Assembly: GCA_018223105.1 (NCBI GenBank)
Contig: JAAEYY010000022.1
Location: 1-51,085, forward strand
DNA: 51,085 nucleotides
Source: a bacterium
Lineage (GTDB): Bacteria > Bacteroidota > Bacteroidia > NS11-12g > UBA9320
Direction: 5' to 3'
Under the pieces are notes generated by a model that was not told the origin of the DNA, ran no database searches, and worked only from the letters and a program-made list of their open reading frames with translations. This document shows, one piece after another, positions 42,581 through 51,001 of this stretch. Within the stretch, counting starts at the first letter, position 1. Every line of letters begins with the position of its first letter. The translations under genes were made by a program, and so were the position numbers.

Positions 42581-43756
42581 TTGAAATATCAATTCGAAAA
42601 TAAACCACAAGTAGAGAAGGCAGTTTTGATTGGAGTGGAGGATAAAACTTCAGCTCTAAAAAGCAGCAAAGAATACCTCGATGAACTAGAGTTTCTGGCT
42701 ACAACCGCCGGTGCTGTAACCCTCAAGCGTTTTGTTCAGCGTATGGATCACCCTCATCCTAAAACCTATATTGGAAAAGGGAAGTTGGAGGAAATTGTAG
42801 CTTTTGCCAAAGCAGAAGATATCGACATTGCCATTTTTGATGATGAGCTGAGTCCTTCTCAAATAAGAAACTTAGAAAAAGATCTCAATTGCAAAATTGT
42901 GGATCGAAGCAGCTTGATCCTCGACATTTTCGCTAAAAATGCGAGAACTGCTAGAGCTAGAACTCAGGTTGAATTAGCTCAAAGCGAATACTTGCTTCCT
43001 CGCTTAACCCGAATGTGGACCCACCTTCAAAAACAAAAAGGAGGGATTGGAATGAAAGGGCCCGGTGAAAAGGAAATTGAAACGGATAGGAGGGTAATTC
43101 GAGATAAAATAAGTAAGCTTAAAAAAGATCTCGAAAAGATTGATAATCAAAGTGTAACTCAGCGTAAAAGCCGTACGGGTATGAAGCGAGTTGCTCTGGT
43201 GGGATACACCAACGTGGGTAAATCTACGCTCATGAACCAGATGTCGAGAGCAGAGGTTTTAGCGGAAAACAAACTCTTTGCAACCTTGGATTCAACGGTT
43301 CGAAAAGTGGTTTTACCTCATCCTGATCCGACACAACCGCCCGTTGTTTTTCTTCTCTCGGATACGGTTGGATTTATAAGAAAGCTCCCTCATCAACTCA
43401 TAGAAAGTTTTAAAAGTACTTTAGATGAGGTGAAAGAAGCGGATGTTCTACTTCATGTCGTTGATATTTCGCATCCTTCTTTTGAAGATCAGATGGCTAC
43501 GGTAAATGATACCTTGCAGGAAATTGGTGTCATTGATAAACCGGTGATAACGGTGTTTAATAAGATCGATCTATACAATCCTACTCCCAGTTCTGAAGAC
43601 ATTTTTGAAGATGAGACCATTTATGATATCCCTACTTTAAAGAAGACTTGGATGGGGAAATTAAATGATAAAGTGGTTTTCATTTCTGCCGAAAAAGGAG
43701 AGAATTTGGCTGAGTTGCGAGATATGATCGTAGATCAACTAATTTCCGTAGAATGA
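42581..43756 (+). CDS. hflX: GTPase HflX
   Basis: 391 residues with a TTG start (TTG-AAA-TAT). HflX N-terminal domain (LATTAGAVTLKRFVQRMDHP, KTYIGKGKLEEI), glycine-rich GGIGMKGPGEKEIETDRR, then the G domain: GYTNVGKSTLMNQ, LSDTVGFIRKLP, VFNKIDL and FISAEKGENL. Ribosome-splitting/rescue GTPase. Overlaps the SDR gene by 4 nt (ATGA). Confidence 0.96.
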   Translation: MKYQFENKPQVEKAVLIGVEDKTSALKSSKEYLDELEFLATTAGAVTLKRFVQRMDHPHPKTYIGKGKLEEIVAFAKAEDIDIAIFDDELSPSQIRNLEKDLNCKIVDRSSLILDIFAKNARTARARTQVELAQSEYLLPRLTRMWTHLQKQKGGIGMKGPGEKEIETDRRVIRDKISKLKKDLEKIDNQSVTQRKSRTGMKRVALVGYTNVGKSTLMNQMSRAEVLAENKLFATLDSTVRKVVLPHPDPTQPPVVFLLSDTVGFIRKLPHQLIESFKSTLDEVKEADVLLHVVDISHPSFEDQMATVNDTLQEIGVIDKPVITVFNKIDLYNPTPSSEDIFEDETIYDIPTLKKTWMGKLNDKVVFISAEKGENLAELRDMIVDQLISVE

Positions 43757-44736
43757 AAATTTTAATTACCGGTGCCAATGGAGCCTTTGGTGCTGCAATG
43801 CTGCGCTATTTTAGTGCACGAGGGCACGAGGTAATCGGCACGGGAAGGCAAGAAGAGCCGCCATCTAAACTCTTAGAATTTGCAGAATATCGGCAATTGG
43901 ATATCACTTCCAAGTTTGAATTACCGGAGGTGGATGTTGTGATTCATGCTGCTGCATACTCGGACGATAAGGCCGACATTGAGGATTTAATGAAACCTAA
44001 TGTCGAGGGAACTCAAAACATGGTAAAAGCGGCTGAATCTTGTCCGCTCTTTATCCATATTTCTTCTTCTTCAGTTTATCTGCCTGAAGATGAACCTATT
44101 CATGAAAATAAAGCGGGAAGTCAGGATAATAGCGAACTTTCAGCGTATGGTCTTTCCAAACTTTATTCAGAACAAGAAGTTTACAAAAACAGAAATACAG
44201 GTTCTACATATATTCTAAGAGCCAGGGCATTTTACGGTGTAGGCGATACTCAAATTGTACCCAGAATGCTCAAGTTTGTGAAAGGAAATAAACTGCAATT
44301 GCCGGGTGAACTACAGAATAAACTTTCAATGACGCATTACGATAATATGGGACATGCCATAGAATGCTGCATCGAGCAAAGCAAGTCGGGTATTCATGTC
44401 TATAATGTGTCGGATGACGAAGTTTATATCATGCGCGAGGTCTTAGGTCAGTTGATGGGAGCGCTGTATGATCGATCCTTGAAAGTGAAGCAAGTTCCCT
44501 TGTGGCTAATCCGTTTCTTCGCCAAGTATAAAATAGGAGGGATCACGCCATTACTGGTAAGAGCCGTGACCAAAGACATGGTTTTAGATATCTCAGCCAT
44601 TAAAAAAGAACTCAACTATCAACCTAAACAGAACTTAGATCGGGCATTACCTGAACTAGCTCAATGGGTGCGACATATCGGTGGTCCGGAAGAGTTGCGA
44701 AATCCTGAAAAGTTTCTTTCCTGGGATTTAAAATGA
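43753..44736 (+). CDS. NAD-dependent epimerase/dehydratase (extended SDR)
   Basis: 327 residues. N-terminal Rossmann motif KILITGANGAFGAAMLRYF (GxxGxxG), HAAAYSDDK, catalytic Ser region HISSSSVY and YGLSKLYSEQEV (Y-x-x-x-K). Similar to nucleotide-sugar and sterol-type SDRs (3-beta-HSD-like), substrate unknown. Its end overlaps the convergent membrane protein gene by 9 nt. Confidence 0.9.
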   Translation: MKILITGANGAFGAAMLRYFSARGHEVIGTGRQEEPPSKLLEFAEYRQLDITSKFELPEVDVVIHAAAYSDDKADIEDLMKPNVEGTQNMVKAAESCPLFIHISSSSVYLPEDEPIHENKAGSQDNSELSAYGLSKLYSEQEVYKNRNTGSTYILRARAFYGVGDTQIVPRMLKFVKGNKLQLPGELQNKLSMTHYDNMGHAIECCIEQSKSGIHVYNVSDDEVYIMREVLGQLMGALYDRSLKVKQVPLWLIRFFAKYKIGGITPLLVRAVTKDMVLDISAIKKELNYQPKQNLDRALPELAQWVRHIGGPEELRNPEKFLSWDLK

Positions 44737-45186
44737 TGGCCAAAGCGCTCTAGCTACTTCACCTCTAAAAGGCCAAGGAATCATGGCTAAGGCTATAATA
44801 AATCCAATGCTAAAGAAGATGAGTGCTTTTTTATGCTTGCTTCTTGCATCTTCTGCTTTCTTGCTTTTTGTTCTTCCAATTTGGATCAGAATAATGGCAA
44901 GGAGCATAGAAATAGTGTGTTCTACGGTAAAGAATCTAAGAGTGGCATTACCCATTGCATTGCCCATATCCGAGAAATTCTCTGCCCAGCCTTTGCCGAA
45001 GTATAGGATGAATCCAAGCAGCAATTGTAAGTGAGTAAAAGCCACAAAAAGAACGGCAGATAAGTTATGTGATTTTGTGTATTCTTGATTCTTAACCAAG
45101 CCTAGAATACATTTTGTGATTGCGTATAAGCCGAAGATCACAAATCCCCAGCGACCAATGTTGTGAAGAGCGAGTAATGTTTGCAT
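44728..45186 (-). CDS. Four-helix membrane protein, cytochrome-b-like annotation class
   Basis: 152 residues from the ATG at 45186. Four membrane helices with histidines in helices 1-3 (LLALHNIGRWGFVIFG, LFVAFTHLQLLLGFIL, FFTVEHTISMLLAII), and a conserved MIPWPFRGE tail. Such proteins are often labelled cytochrome b in Bacteroidota; the spaced His residues would suit heme binding but this is not proven. It starts one base after the yqgE stop, so co-translation is likely. Confidence 0.75.
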   Translation of the reverse strand: MQTLLALHNIGRWGFVIFGLYAITKCILGLVKNQEYTKSHNLSAVLFVAFTHLQLLLGFILYFGKGWAENFSDMGNAMGNATLRFFTVEHTISMLLAIILIQIGRTKSKKAEDARSKHKKALIFFSIGFIIALAMIPWPFRGEVARALWPSF

Positions 45187-45187
45187 A

Positions 45188-45745
45188 TCAATTAAATTGT
45201 GGATTGATTGGCGAGTTGGCCAGTAATGCAAAATCGCCTCCTAGGCTACGCATTACTTCTTTCCATAAATCCAATTCATCCTTTTCGGGTTCGAAGATAC
45301 TCATTGGGTTTAATTCTCCTACAATCCATGCTTTTTCGTGAAGCTCAGATTCGAGTTGGCCATTTGCCCATCCACTGTATCCGATAAAGAATACGAACTT
45401 TTTGGGGTCTAAACTTCCAGAGTTCAAACCGAGTTTTACTTGTTCGAAATTTCCACTCCAGAATAAACCTTGTCCCAGCTCAACGGCACCTTCAATTTCC
45501 GGATATTGATGCAGGTAGTGGAAACTCTCGAGTTGAACGGGTCCACCTTGATATACCGGCGATTTTATTTCGGGAAGTTCTTCAATCAATTGATAAACCT
45601 CGAGGTCTGTTTTTTGATTCAGTACATATCCTACAGTGCCTTCTTCGCTGTACTCTGTGATCAACACAACAGTCCTGGCAAAATTGGGATCTTGCAAAAA
45701 GGGTTCTGAAATTAATACTCTACCGGTGGCGGGATATAAATCCAT
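45188..45745 (-). CDS. YqgE/AlgH-family protein
   Basis: 185 residues from the ATG at 45745 (a TTG two codons upstream gives the same core). Signatures: GRVLISEPFLQDPNFARTVVL, EGTVGYVLNQ, VYQGGPVQLESFHYLH and FFIGYSGWANGQLESEL. Function unresolved; some homologues are called AlgH. Single-domain normal length. Confidence 0.93.
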   Translation of the reverse strand: MDLYPATGRVLISEPFLQDPNFARTVVLITEYSEEGTVGYVLNQKTDLEVYQLIEELPEIKSPVYQGGPVQLESFHYLHQYPEIEGAVELGQGLFWSGNFEQVKLGLNSGSLDPKKFVFFIGYSGWANGQLESELHEKAWIVGELNPMSIFEPEKDELDLWKEVMRSLGGDFALLANSPINPQFN

Positions 45746-45854
45746 ATGCAATTGTTTAACGATGCTCGATGTTAACGAAGTACATTGATTCTACCAAAAC
45801 CATTTATGGCTTGAGGAGAGGAATAATCAACAAGTAATACCACTGAAAGAGGCT

Positions 45855-47078
45855 TTAGACTAGAGTGTAGAGATAGAACAAGCTGAATGCCAGTAGAAAA
45901 GCAATGCCGATTAGGGCTAATTTACGTTCGGAGTTAGACCAAAGATTTCTAAGGTCTTTGCGTTTTTTTACCAGTATATAACTGATAATGGCAAGAATGG
46001 GTGCTGTTAAGAAAGATACAACAGTTGCTAGATGCACCATTTGCCCCATATTGGTGATGAAAAATGCGAGGATGATGATGGCGCCAATTGCAAGAATGAG
46101 CATCCAAGTTATTCTATTATTTGCTTTAGCCGGAGTGGGAGTCCATTCATCTACTACTGCTTTCATTAATCTAGGCATAGCATCAAAACAAGTAAGAGTG
46201 GTACTGAACATTGTGGTAAATGCTGCGATTAGTATAAGAAAGTAAGACCAATTGCCTAAACTTTGGGTGTAAAGGTCGACCAACTGAGCAGCATACGCTC
46301 CCGCTTTTGTTTCGAGCGGAATACCTGTGCCATAAAGCAAGTTTGCCCCAAGGGTCAGAAAGCAAATTGCTAAAAATGCAGTGCCGTAAAAGCCGACATT
46401 AAAATCAAAATCACCTGAATTACGAGCATCTATATTTTCGTTTTTGTTCTTGGTGACGGTCCAGATGGAATGCCAAATCGCGATTTCAATGGGGGCCGGC
46501 ATCCACCCAACAAAAGCGATAAGATCATCTACATGACTAGGATTTGAAAATGAAAAAATGGTTTTAAAATCGGCCTGGGTTTGTATGTCAATCCCGAAGG
46601 AAAAAAAGAAGGCTAAGATAGTGGAGAGGGCGAGGACAATCATGATCACCTTCATTAGATTATCCAGGACATTGAACTTGCCAATGGCTAAAATAGCCAG
46701 GCAAATAGCGAGAAGGATAGCACTCCAAATCCAAGGAGACAATACAATCCCGGTAAGTTTTTCTGCAAGTCCTGCGGTTACTACGGTAACGGCAGCCTGC
46801 ACTGAGAACATAGTAAAGAAAGTAAGGAGGCAAACTACTATTAAAGCCCAGTTTCCAATTTTCTTATAGCCCTGAATCAGGGTTTCACCTGCTTGGTTGG
46901 CATAACGCGGACCCAATACAAAGAAGGGATATTTTAGAAGATGAGCAAGAACGATGGCGATGATAAGAATGAAACCGTAATTGGCTCCTGCTCTCGTGCT
47001 TTGTACAATATGTGAAACTCCAATTGCAGCTCCGGCGTAAAGCAAGCCGGGTCCGAGAGATTTCAGTTTTTGTATCAC
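45855..47078 (-). CDS. Nramp-related transporter lacking the canonical metal-site motif
   Basis: 407 residues, about 11 membrane helices, GTG start at 47078. The N-terminus GPGLLYAGAAIGVSHIVQST aligns with Nramp helix 1, but the canonical Asp-Pro-Gly-Asn is Gly-Val-Ser-His; helix 6 reads GWMPAPIEIAIWHS in place of Met-Pro-His-Asn. The general Nramp fold and TM order are otherwise clear. Such family members may carry Mg2+ or non-metal substrates; Mn/Fe transport is doubtful. Divergent from the small protein at 47117. Confidence 0.85.
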   Translation of the reverse strand: MIQKLKSLGPGLLYAGAAIGVSHIVQSTRAGANYGFILIIAIVLAHLLKYPFFVLGPRYANQAGETLIQGYKKIGNWALIVVCLLTFFTMFSVQAAVTVVTAGLAEKLTGIVLSPWIWSAILLAICLAILAIGKFNVLDNLMKVIMIVLALSTILAFFFSFGIDIQTQADFKTIFSFSNPSHVDDLIAFVGWMPAPIEIAIWHSIWTVTKNKNENIDARNSGDFDFNVGFYGTAFLAICFLTLGANLLYGTGIPLETKAGAYAAQLVDLYTQSLGNWSYFLILIAAFTTMFSTTLTCFDAMPRLMKAVVDEWTPTPAKANNRITWMLILAIGAIIILAFFITNMGQMVHLATVVSFLTAPILAIISYILVKKRKDLRNLWSNSERKLALIGIAFLLAFSLFYLYTLV

Positions 47079-47102
47079 GCCGTGAAAATAGGGATTTTGA
47101 TG

Positions 47103-47110
47103 TATTTTTG
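47103..47110 (+). promoter_or_regulatory. Bacteroidota -7 box before the small anchored protein
   Basis: TATTTTTG, exact to TAnnTTTG, 6 nt before the ATG at 47117. Confidence 0.35.
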
Positions 47111-47116
47111 ATTTTA

Positions 47117-47626
47117 ATGTCCCGATCTACAATCGCATCTGCATTTTTTACCCTCGGAGTTATCGGTTTTATCGTTTTGTTGACGGTAGGATTTGAATGG
47201 AAAACGGTTAGTCACAATTATGAATTAGAAGGCACAGATTTAAGTGTTGAAATTCTAAATTTGATGGATAATCCGGTAGTTGAAAAAGACTCTGAGACCT
47301 ACGGTAAAGTCTTCGTGAGATCATTGAACTTTACTGAAAATGATCGCGAAATCAGGTTTACCTATCAACCCAAATTGAAAGGGGAGGTAAAGAACCTCAG
47401 TGAAAATGTTCTATTGGAGAGTTTAAGGGAAAAAGTGCTTCAAACTGATCATGATTGTGATGTGACCTTCTCCCAAAAGGAATCGGATTTAGGTGTCTTT
47501 TATCTGGCAGGTTGCGCTAATTTGAGGTATGGGGCTTTAAAGGGGCATGATTATCTAATCAATGTGACTTTTGAAGGATTTGAGGAGGAGAATGATCGAT
47601 TGTTGGAGAGGGTGAGGTTTGAATAG
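47117..47626 (+). CDS. Small membrane-anchored protein of unknown function
   Basis: 169 residues from the ATG at 47117 (the frame opens 35 codons earlier inside the divergent gene). One N-terminal helix (IASAFFTLGVIGFIVLLTVG) then a mixed periplasmic domain with two Cys (DCDVTF, AGCANL) that could form a disulfide. No family recognised. Divergent from the Nramp-like gene (38 bp gap). Confidence 0.6.
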   Translation: MSRSTIASAFFTLGVIGFIVLLTVGFEWKTVSHNYELEGTDLSVEILNLMDNPVVEKDSETYGKVFVRSLNFTENDREIRFTYQPKLKGEVKNLSENVLLESLREKVLQTDHDCDVTFSQKESDLGVFYLAGCANLRYGALKGHDYLINVTFEGFEEENDRLLERVRFE

Positions 47627-47759
47627 TATCTTGCTGCAAAACGAATAGTGGCGTATTGACAAATTCTGGTCTAAGGGCGACGTTTTTTTGATCTAGGTAG
47701 ATCACATACGTAAGTGCTTAGAAATGCTAGTTTGCCGAAGCTAATTTTAGCCTATTTCA

Positions 47760-48536
47760 TTACCTTGTCAAACCATAGATCAATAGCCAGATGGCCAGTA
47801 TCACAATGAGGATGCAAAACCAGACTGTATCTGTAACATAGACCAAAATCAGAGCCAATGCTATGAGTAATAAAAAACCAAAAACTAATCCGACGATTGC
47901 CATGGATTTTCCTTTATATAATTCCGGTTCCTTTGCTATATCATTCAAGGCAATTAAAGCAAAAGGTATAATGAAAAGTGCACTAATTCCACCAATAGGC
48001 ATTAGTGCTATACAAATTACGGATAATTTGGCTGCCGGATGTGTTTCTTGAACGGTGGAATCTGCTAAAGAGTCAGCAGTTGTAATTAGTGGATGCAAAG
48101 GTTTGAATGAGTATTCTAAGCTTTGATTATTATCATTTAAAAGAGTGTCTTTATGAGTCGTGCTTGCATTAATTAAACCGGGCTGAGATTTGAGAGGCTT
48201 AATTGTGTTGTTACCTATAGGTCCCCTCCAATCTGACCGCGTGTCAAAATTTGCTTCAAAAGTGGGTTTAGGGAGAGTTAAGTTTACTAAGTTCAAATCA
48301 AGTGAACCCGCTGCTGCAAGTGACCTTTTTTTCAAGACCTTGTTCGCATTTTTTTCATCATTTAATATTTGTTTATTCTTTTCAGAGCTGGAATGATGCT
48401 TTTGCTTGAAGATCGTCTTAATGTTCTTATGCTTGTATGATTTTGATTGATAATAACCATTTCGTTTCACAGTAGAGCAAGACGTAATTAGAATCAAAGC
48501 GATTAGGGTTCAGAGCAGGCTAAGCTTAGTTTTCAT
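47760..48536 (-). pseudogene. DUF4190-like lipoprotein gene with an in-frame stop in the signal peptide
   Basis: From the ATG at 48536 the frame reads MKTKLSLL, TGA at 48512-48510, then TLIALILITSCSTVKRNGYY: a complete lipoprotein signal peptide cut by one stop. The remaining open frame (from a TTG at 48497) has only six residues before the lipobox Cys and would not export well. Downstream: a long low-complexity polar region and two membrane helices at the C-terminus (GISALFIIPFALIALNDIA, MAIVGLVFGFLLLIALALIL), like DUF4190 proteins. Either a recent nonsense mutation, or a suppressed stop. Sits next to the decayed HTH and integrase. Confidence 0.7.
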
Positions 48537-48593
48537 CTTGCGTTTAGTTTTCTTCCGGTTTATATGGTGGTCAAAGCTAAAGGCATGCGGCAC

Positions 48594-48606
48594 TCACAAA
48601 TTGTGA
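48594..48606. promoter_or_regulatory. Candidate operator palindrome upstream of the HTH remnant
   Basis: TCACAAATTGTGA is an odd palindrome, followed directly by TATAATAC; the overlapping TTGT-N8-ACAA is a second inverted pair. Placed 33 bp before the HTH remnant start. Motif only. Confidence 0.35.
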
Positions 48607-48638
48607 TATAATACAAAACATGAAACAGAGAATTGCAT

Positions 48639-48764
48639 ATGGTGCAACATGAAGGTAAGAGGTTAAAACAGTTGAGATCATTCTATACTCAATCTGTTCC
48701 TCACTCTGAAATGGGGTTGGCTTGTCTTTCCTTCGGTACAAGCTCAAGGAAATTTTTGGCATAA
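48639..48764 (+). pseudogene. Decayed helix-turn-helix regulator
   Basis: 41 codons: MVQHEGKRLKQLRSFYTQSV then PHSEMGLACLSF and stop. After SEMG a second frame gives VGLSFLRYKLKEIFGIKKAA, which reads like the recognition helix of an HTH. Joined, they resemble a short phage-type HTH repressor (HEGKRLKQL..YTQS..SEMG..LSFLRYKLKEIF). No intact frame. Adjacent to an integrase. Weak call. Confidence 0.3.
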
Positions 48765-48793
48765 AAAAAGCCGCTCAATTGAGCGGCTTTTTT
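48764..48793. terminator. Bidirectional Rho-independent terminator
   Basis: Palindrome centred on GCCGCTCAATTGAGCGGC with A-run and T-run flanks (six each). Works in both directions. Lies between the HTH remnant and the integrase. Confidence 0.9.
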
Positions 48794-48955
48794 ACTTGTA
48801 GCCCCTAGGGGAATAAAAGAGTGACTTCTCTAGACACCTTGAGTCATCTTATGTCTTGTAAATGAGGGGTTTGTGATTTTTTGTTTATGCCTCATAATGC
48901 CTTAATCTGCCTCTAAACGACACTTTTGTTTTACCTATGTTTTACCTCTTCGATC

Positions 48956-48963
48956 TACCTTTG
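48956..48963 (+). promoter_or_regulatory. Bacteroidota -7 box for the integrase
   Basis: TACCTTTG, exact to TAnnTTTG, 7 nt before the ATG at 48971. Confidence 0.42.
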
Positions 48964-48970
48964 TTCTACT

Positions 48971-50167
48971 ATGAGTACTATAAAGTTCGTGCTAATGAAG
49001 CACAAAGCAAAAGACAAATGTTTTACCCCAATTTATGCGAGAATTACTCATAATAGAAGGTCAAGTTATATCGCGTTGGGAATCACCATTGATGAAGATC
49101 ATTGGGACCAGGCGGGCCAAAGAGCAAACTTACAACACCCTAATCGGGTAAGAATGAACGCTACTTTAGGAAAAATTTACAACGATATAGAACGAGTAAT
49201 ACTCGAAGCTATTGACGATCAGAAATACTTTTCTAGTAAGGAACTCAAGGAAGTGATATTGGGCAAGAAAACATTTACATTTAGTCAATACTTTAGAAAG
49301 GATCGTGATCAGCACAAGAAAGCACAAAACCTCCTTCAGTATAAGAAGGCAAATACCATTTATAATAAACTCCATACATATTCAGGTAAATTAGACTTGA
49401 ATTTCAAAGACATTACACCAGAATTCTTACGGAACTACGAACACCACCTATCAACTTATCTCGGTAATGGAAGAAATACAATTCACACGAATCTGAAATA
49501 TTTACGGAAACTCTTTAATGATGCAATCCGTGAAGGAATTGTTAAGAAGGGAACTAGTCCATTTGATACTTATAAACTTACCAAAGCGAAGACATCTCGA
49601 CATTACATCTCAGAACCAGAGTTGAGTGCATTAGAATCTATTCAGTTCGTTAATAAGACCCAAGAGTACCATACCTTGAATATGTTCATTCTAGCGTGCT
49701 ATACAGGGCTAAGAATATCAGATTTGCTTACACTCAGGCTCAGAAATTTCGATGGAAATCACATCAATATCCACATGAGAAAAACCAAAGATCCATTGAG
49801 TATAATGGTACCAACTAAAGGACGAGCTATTCTAATGGAATATATAGAAGCTAAGAAAGATGATGAGTTTATATTCCCATTTCTTAACTCTACTGTGGCT
49901 TATAACAATGTGAGTCTACAGAAGGCTATTATGTCGAAAACTGCTTCGTGCAATAAATACCTCAAAAAACTCGCAGAAAAAGCAGGAATAAGTAAGACTC
50001 TTAGTTTCCATGTATCGAGGCATACATTCGCAACGCGTGCCTTGAGAAAAGGCATAAGAATAGAATATGTTTCTAAACTTTTAGGTCATGCTGATCTTAA
50101 GACTACACAGATTTATGCTAAGATCGTTAATAAGGAGTTGGATGATGCGATGGAGGTTTTTGGGTGA
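48971..50167 (+). CDS. Tyrosine recombinase / site-specific integrase (Bacteroidota type)
   Basis: 398 residues from the ATG at 48971; the frame extends 15 codons upstream but over the promoter box. N-terminal arm-binding domain (STIKFVLMKHKAKD, YARITHNRRSSYIALGITID), SAM-like core-binding domain (about 100-200), catalytic domain with Arg248 (CYTGLRISDL), Lys in RKTKDPLS, His347-x-x-Arg350 (HVSRHTFATRAL), His373 (LLGHADLKTT) and nucleophile Tyr382 (QIYAKI). All catalytic residues intact. Expected to move a genomic island or conjugative/phage element that lies to the right of it, outside this window. Confidence 0.95.
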   Translation: MSTIKFVLMKHKAKDKCFTPIYARITHNRRSSYIALGITIDEDHWDQAGQRANLQHPNRVRMNATLGKIYNDIERVILEAIDDQKYFSSKELKEVILGKKTFTFSQYFRKDRDQHKKAQNLLQYKKANTIYNKLHTYSGKLDLNFKDITPEFLRNYEHHLSTYLGNGRNTIHTNLKYLRKLFNDAIREGIVKKGTSPFDTYKLTKAKTSRHYISEPELSALESIQFVNKTQEYHTLNMFILACYTGLRISDLLTLRLRNFDGNHINIHMRKTKDPLSIMVPTKGRAILMEYIEAKKDDEFIFPFLNSTVAYNNVSLQKAIMSKTASCNKYLKKLAEKAGISKTLSFHVSRHTFATRALRKGIRIEYVSKLLGHADLKTTQIYAKIVNKELDDAMEVFG

Positions 50168-50194
50168 AAAAAGTTAGTATTGGCAGAAAATTGT

Positions 50195-50202
50195 TATTTT
50201 TG
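50195..50202 (+). promoter_or_regulatory. Bacteroidota -7 box for the orphan lipoprotein
   Basis: TATTTTTG, exact to TAnnTTTG, 10 nt before the ATG at 50213. Confidence 0.35.
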
Positions 50203-50212
50203 AGTGGTCCTC

Positions 50213-50908
50213 ATGAAAAAAGTCGTATTCATCCACTTATTATTAGTTGTTTTTTCAAACTGTAAGGAGAAAAATGAGCCTTGTTCATGTAACGAATTAC
50301 AAGATGTTGAACATAATTTATTAGAATACGCCTATTTGGACACACAATCTGTTACAGTAGGAGATCAATTTGTTTTTAAGTTTAGTGAGGACCAAACTCA
50401 ATATGACACATTGACAGTGACCTCTTTTTTCTATAGGAAGAATGGATGCGAGTTTACTGATTTACAAGATATAGGATTTAGCAACTGTTCAAACTTCTAT
50501 GAAGTGAGAATGGATCATAGTAACTCAAATCATTTTCCATCTTTTGGCACTCAACTTTCTGCTGGAAATTATAGGTTTATTTGCGGAAGAGTTAGTGAAT
50601 ATTCTGTTCTGCTATTAACCAGTGAAGTTAAATCAGAGGGATCAACAGGTCATCCACTCATAGTCTCTCCTGGTGTTAGTCCAGATGGATTTGTTGATCA
50701 ATCGTCAAGCTCAGTTTCAAATTATCTAGCAAGAAGATTGGATTCAATAACGGTTGAAGGTAAAATATACAATGATGTAATATTAAGCTATTTGCGTAAA
50801 AATCCAAGTAACGATCCAATGCCTGACTCATTATATTTTGCGCCAGAAATAGGATTAATTAGGTATAAAAATGTGAGAAATGAAATATGGAATTTAGTTA
50901 ATAAATAA
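50213..50908 (+). CDS. Orphan lipoprotein of unknown function
   Basis: 231 residues from the ATG at 50213 (GTG three codons earlier is possible). Short signal peptide with lipobox FSNC, then a Cys-rich start (CKEKNEPCSCNELQDVEH). Mostly beta with Ser/Asp-rich turns, e.g. VSPGVSPDGFVDQSSSS. No family recognised. Lower GC than its neighbours by eye, and located directly after the integrase, so likely acquired DNA. Followed by a truncated ORF and IS-like repeats. Confidence 0.65.
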   Translation: MKKVVFIHLLLVVFSNCKEKNEPCSCNELQDVEHNLLEYAYLDTQSVTVGDQFVFKFSEDQTQYDTLTVTSFFYRKNGCEFTDLQDIGFSNCSNFYEVRMDHSNSNHFPSFGTQLSAGNYRFICGRVSEYSVLLLTSEVKSEGSTGHPLIVSPGVSPDGFVDQSSSSVSNYLARRLDSITVEGKIYNDVILSYLRKNPSNDPMPDSLYFAPEIGLIRYKNVRNEIWNLVNK

Positions 50909-50923
50909 TCTTAAATAATCCTT

Positions 50924-51001
50924 ATGAAACATTATATTTTTTTAGCGCTATTTCTCATTATGGAAAAAACGCACCAAATTGACCCCCTTTCTTCGCTCTA
51001 A
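50924..51001 (+). pseudogene. Start of a signal-peptide gene cut by the IS-like end
   Basis: ATG at 50924 reads MKHYIFLALFLIM, a signal-peptide-like start, then runs into the repeat AAATTGACCCCC and stops. Suggests a gene whose 5' end remains after insertion of a mobile element. Short and therefore uncertain. Confidence 0.35.

Noticed and set aside
47760..48536. Selenocysteine at TGA codon of the lipoprotein
   Set aside because: The codon lies within the signal peptide and no suitable hairpin follows it.
48577..48762. Minus-strand ORF of 61 codons
   Set aside because: No family, no signal and it lies antisense to a better HTH reading; the terminator starts at its end.
48801..48811. CCCCTAGGGG palindrome as a tRNA end or att site
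   Set aside because: No tRNA cloverleaf fits around it; only a 10-bp palindrome, so no claim is made.
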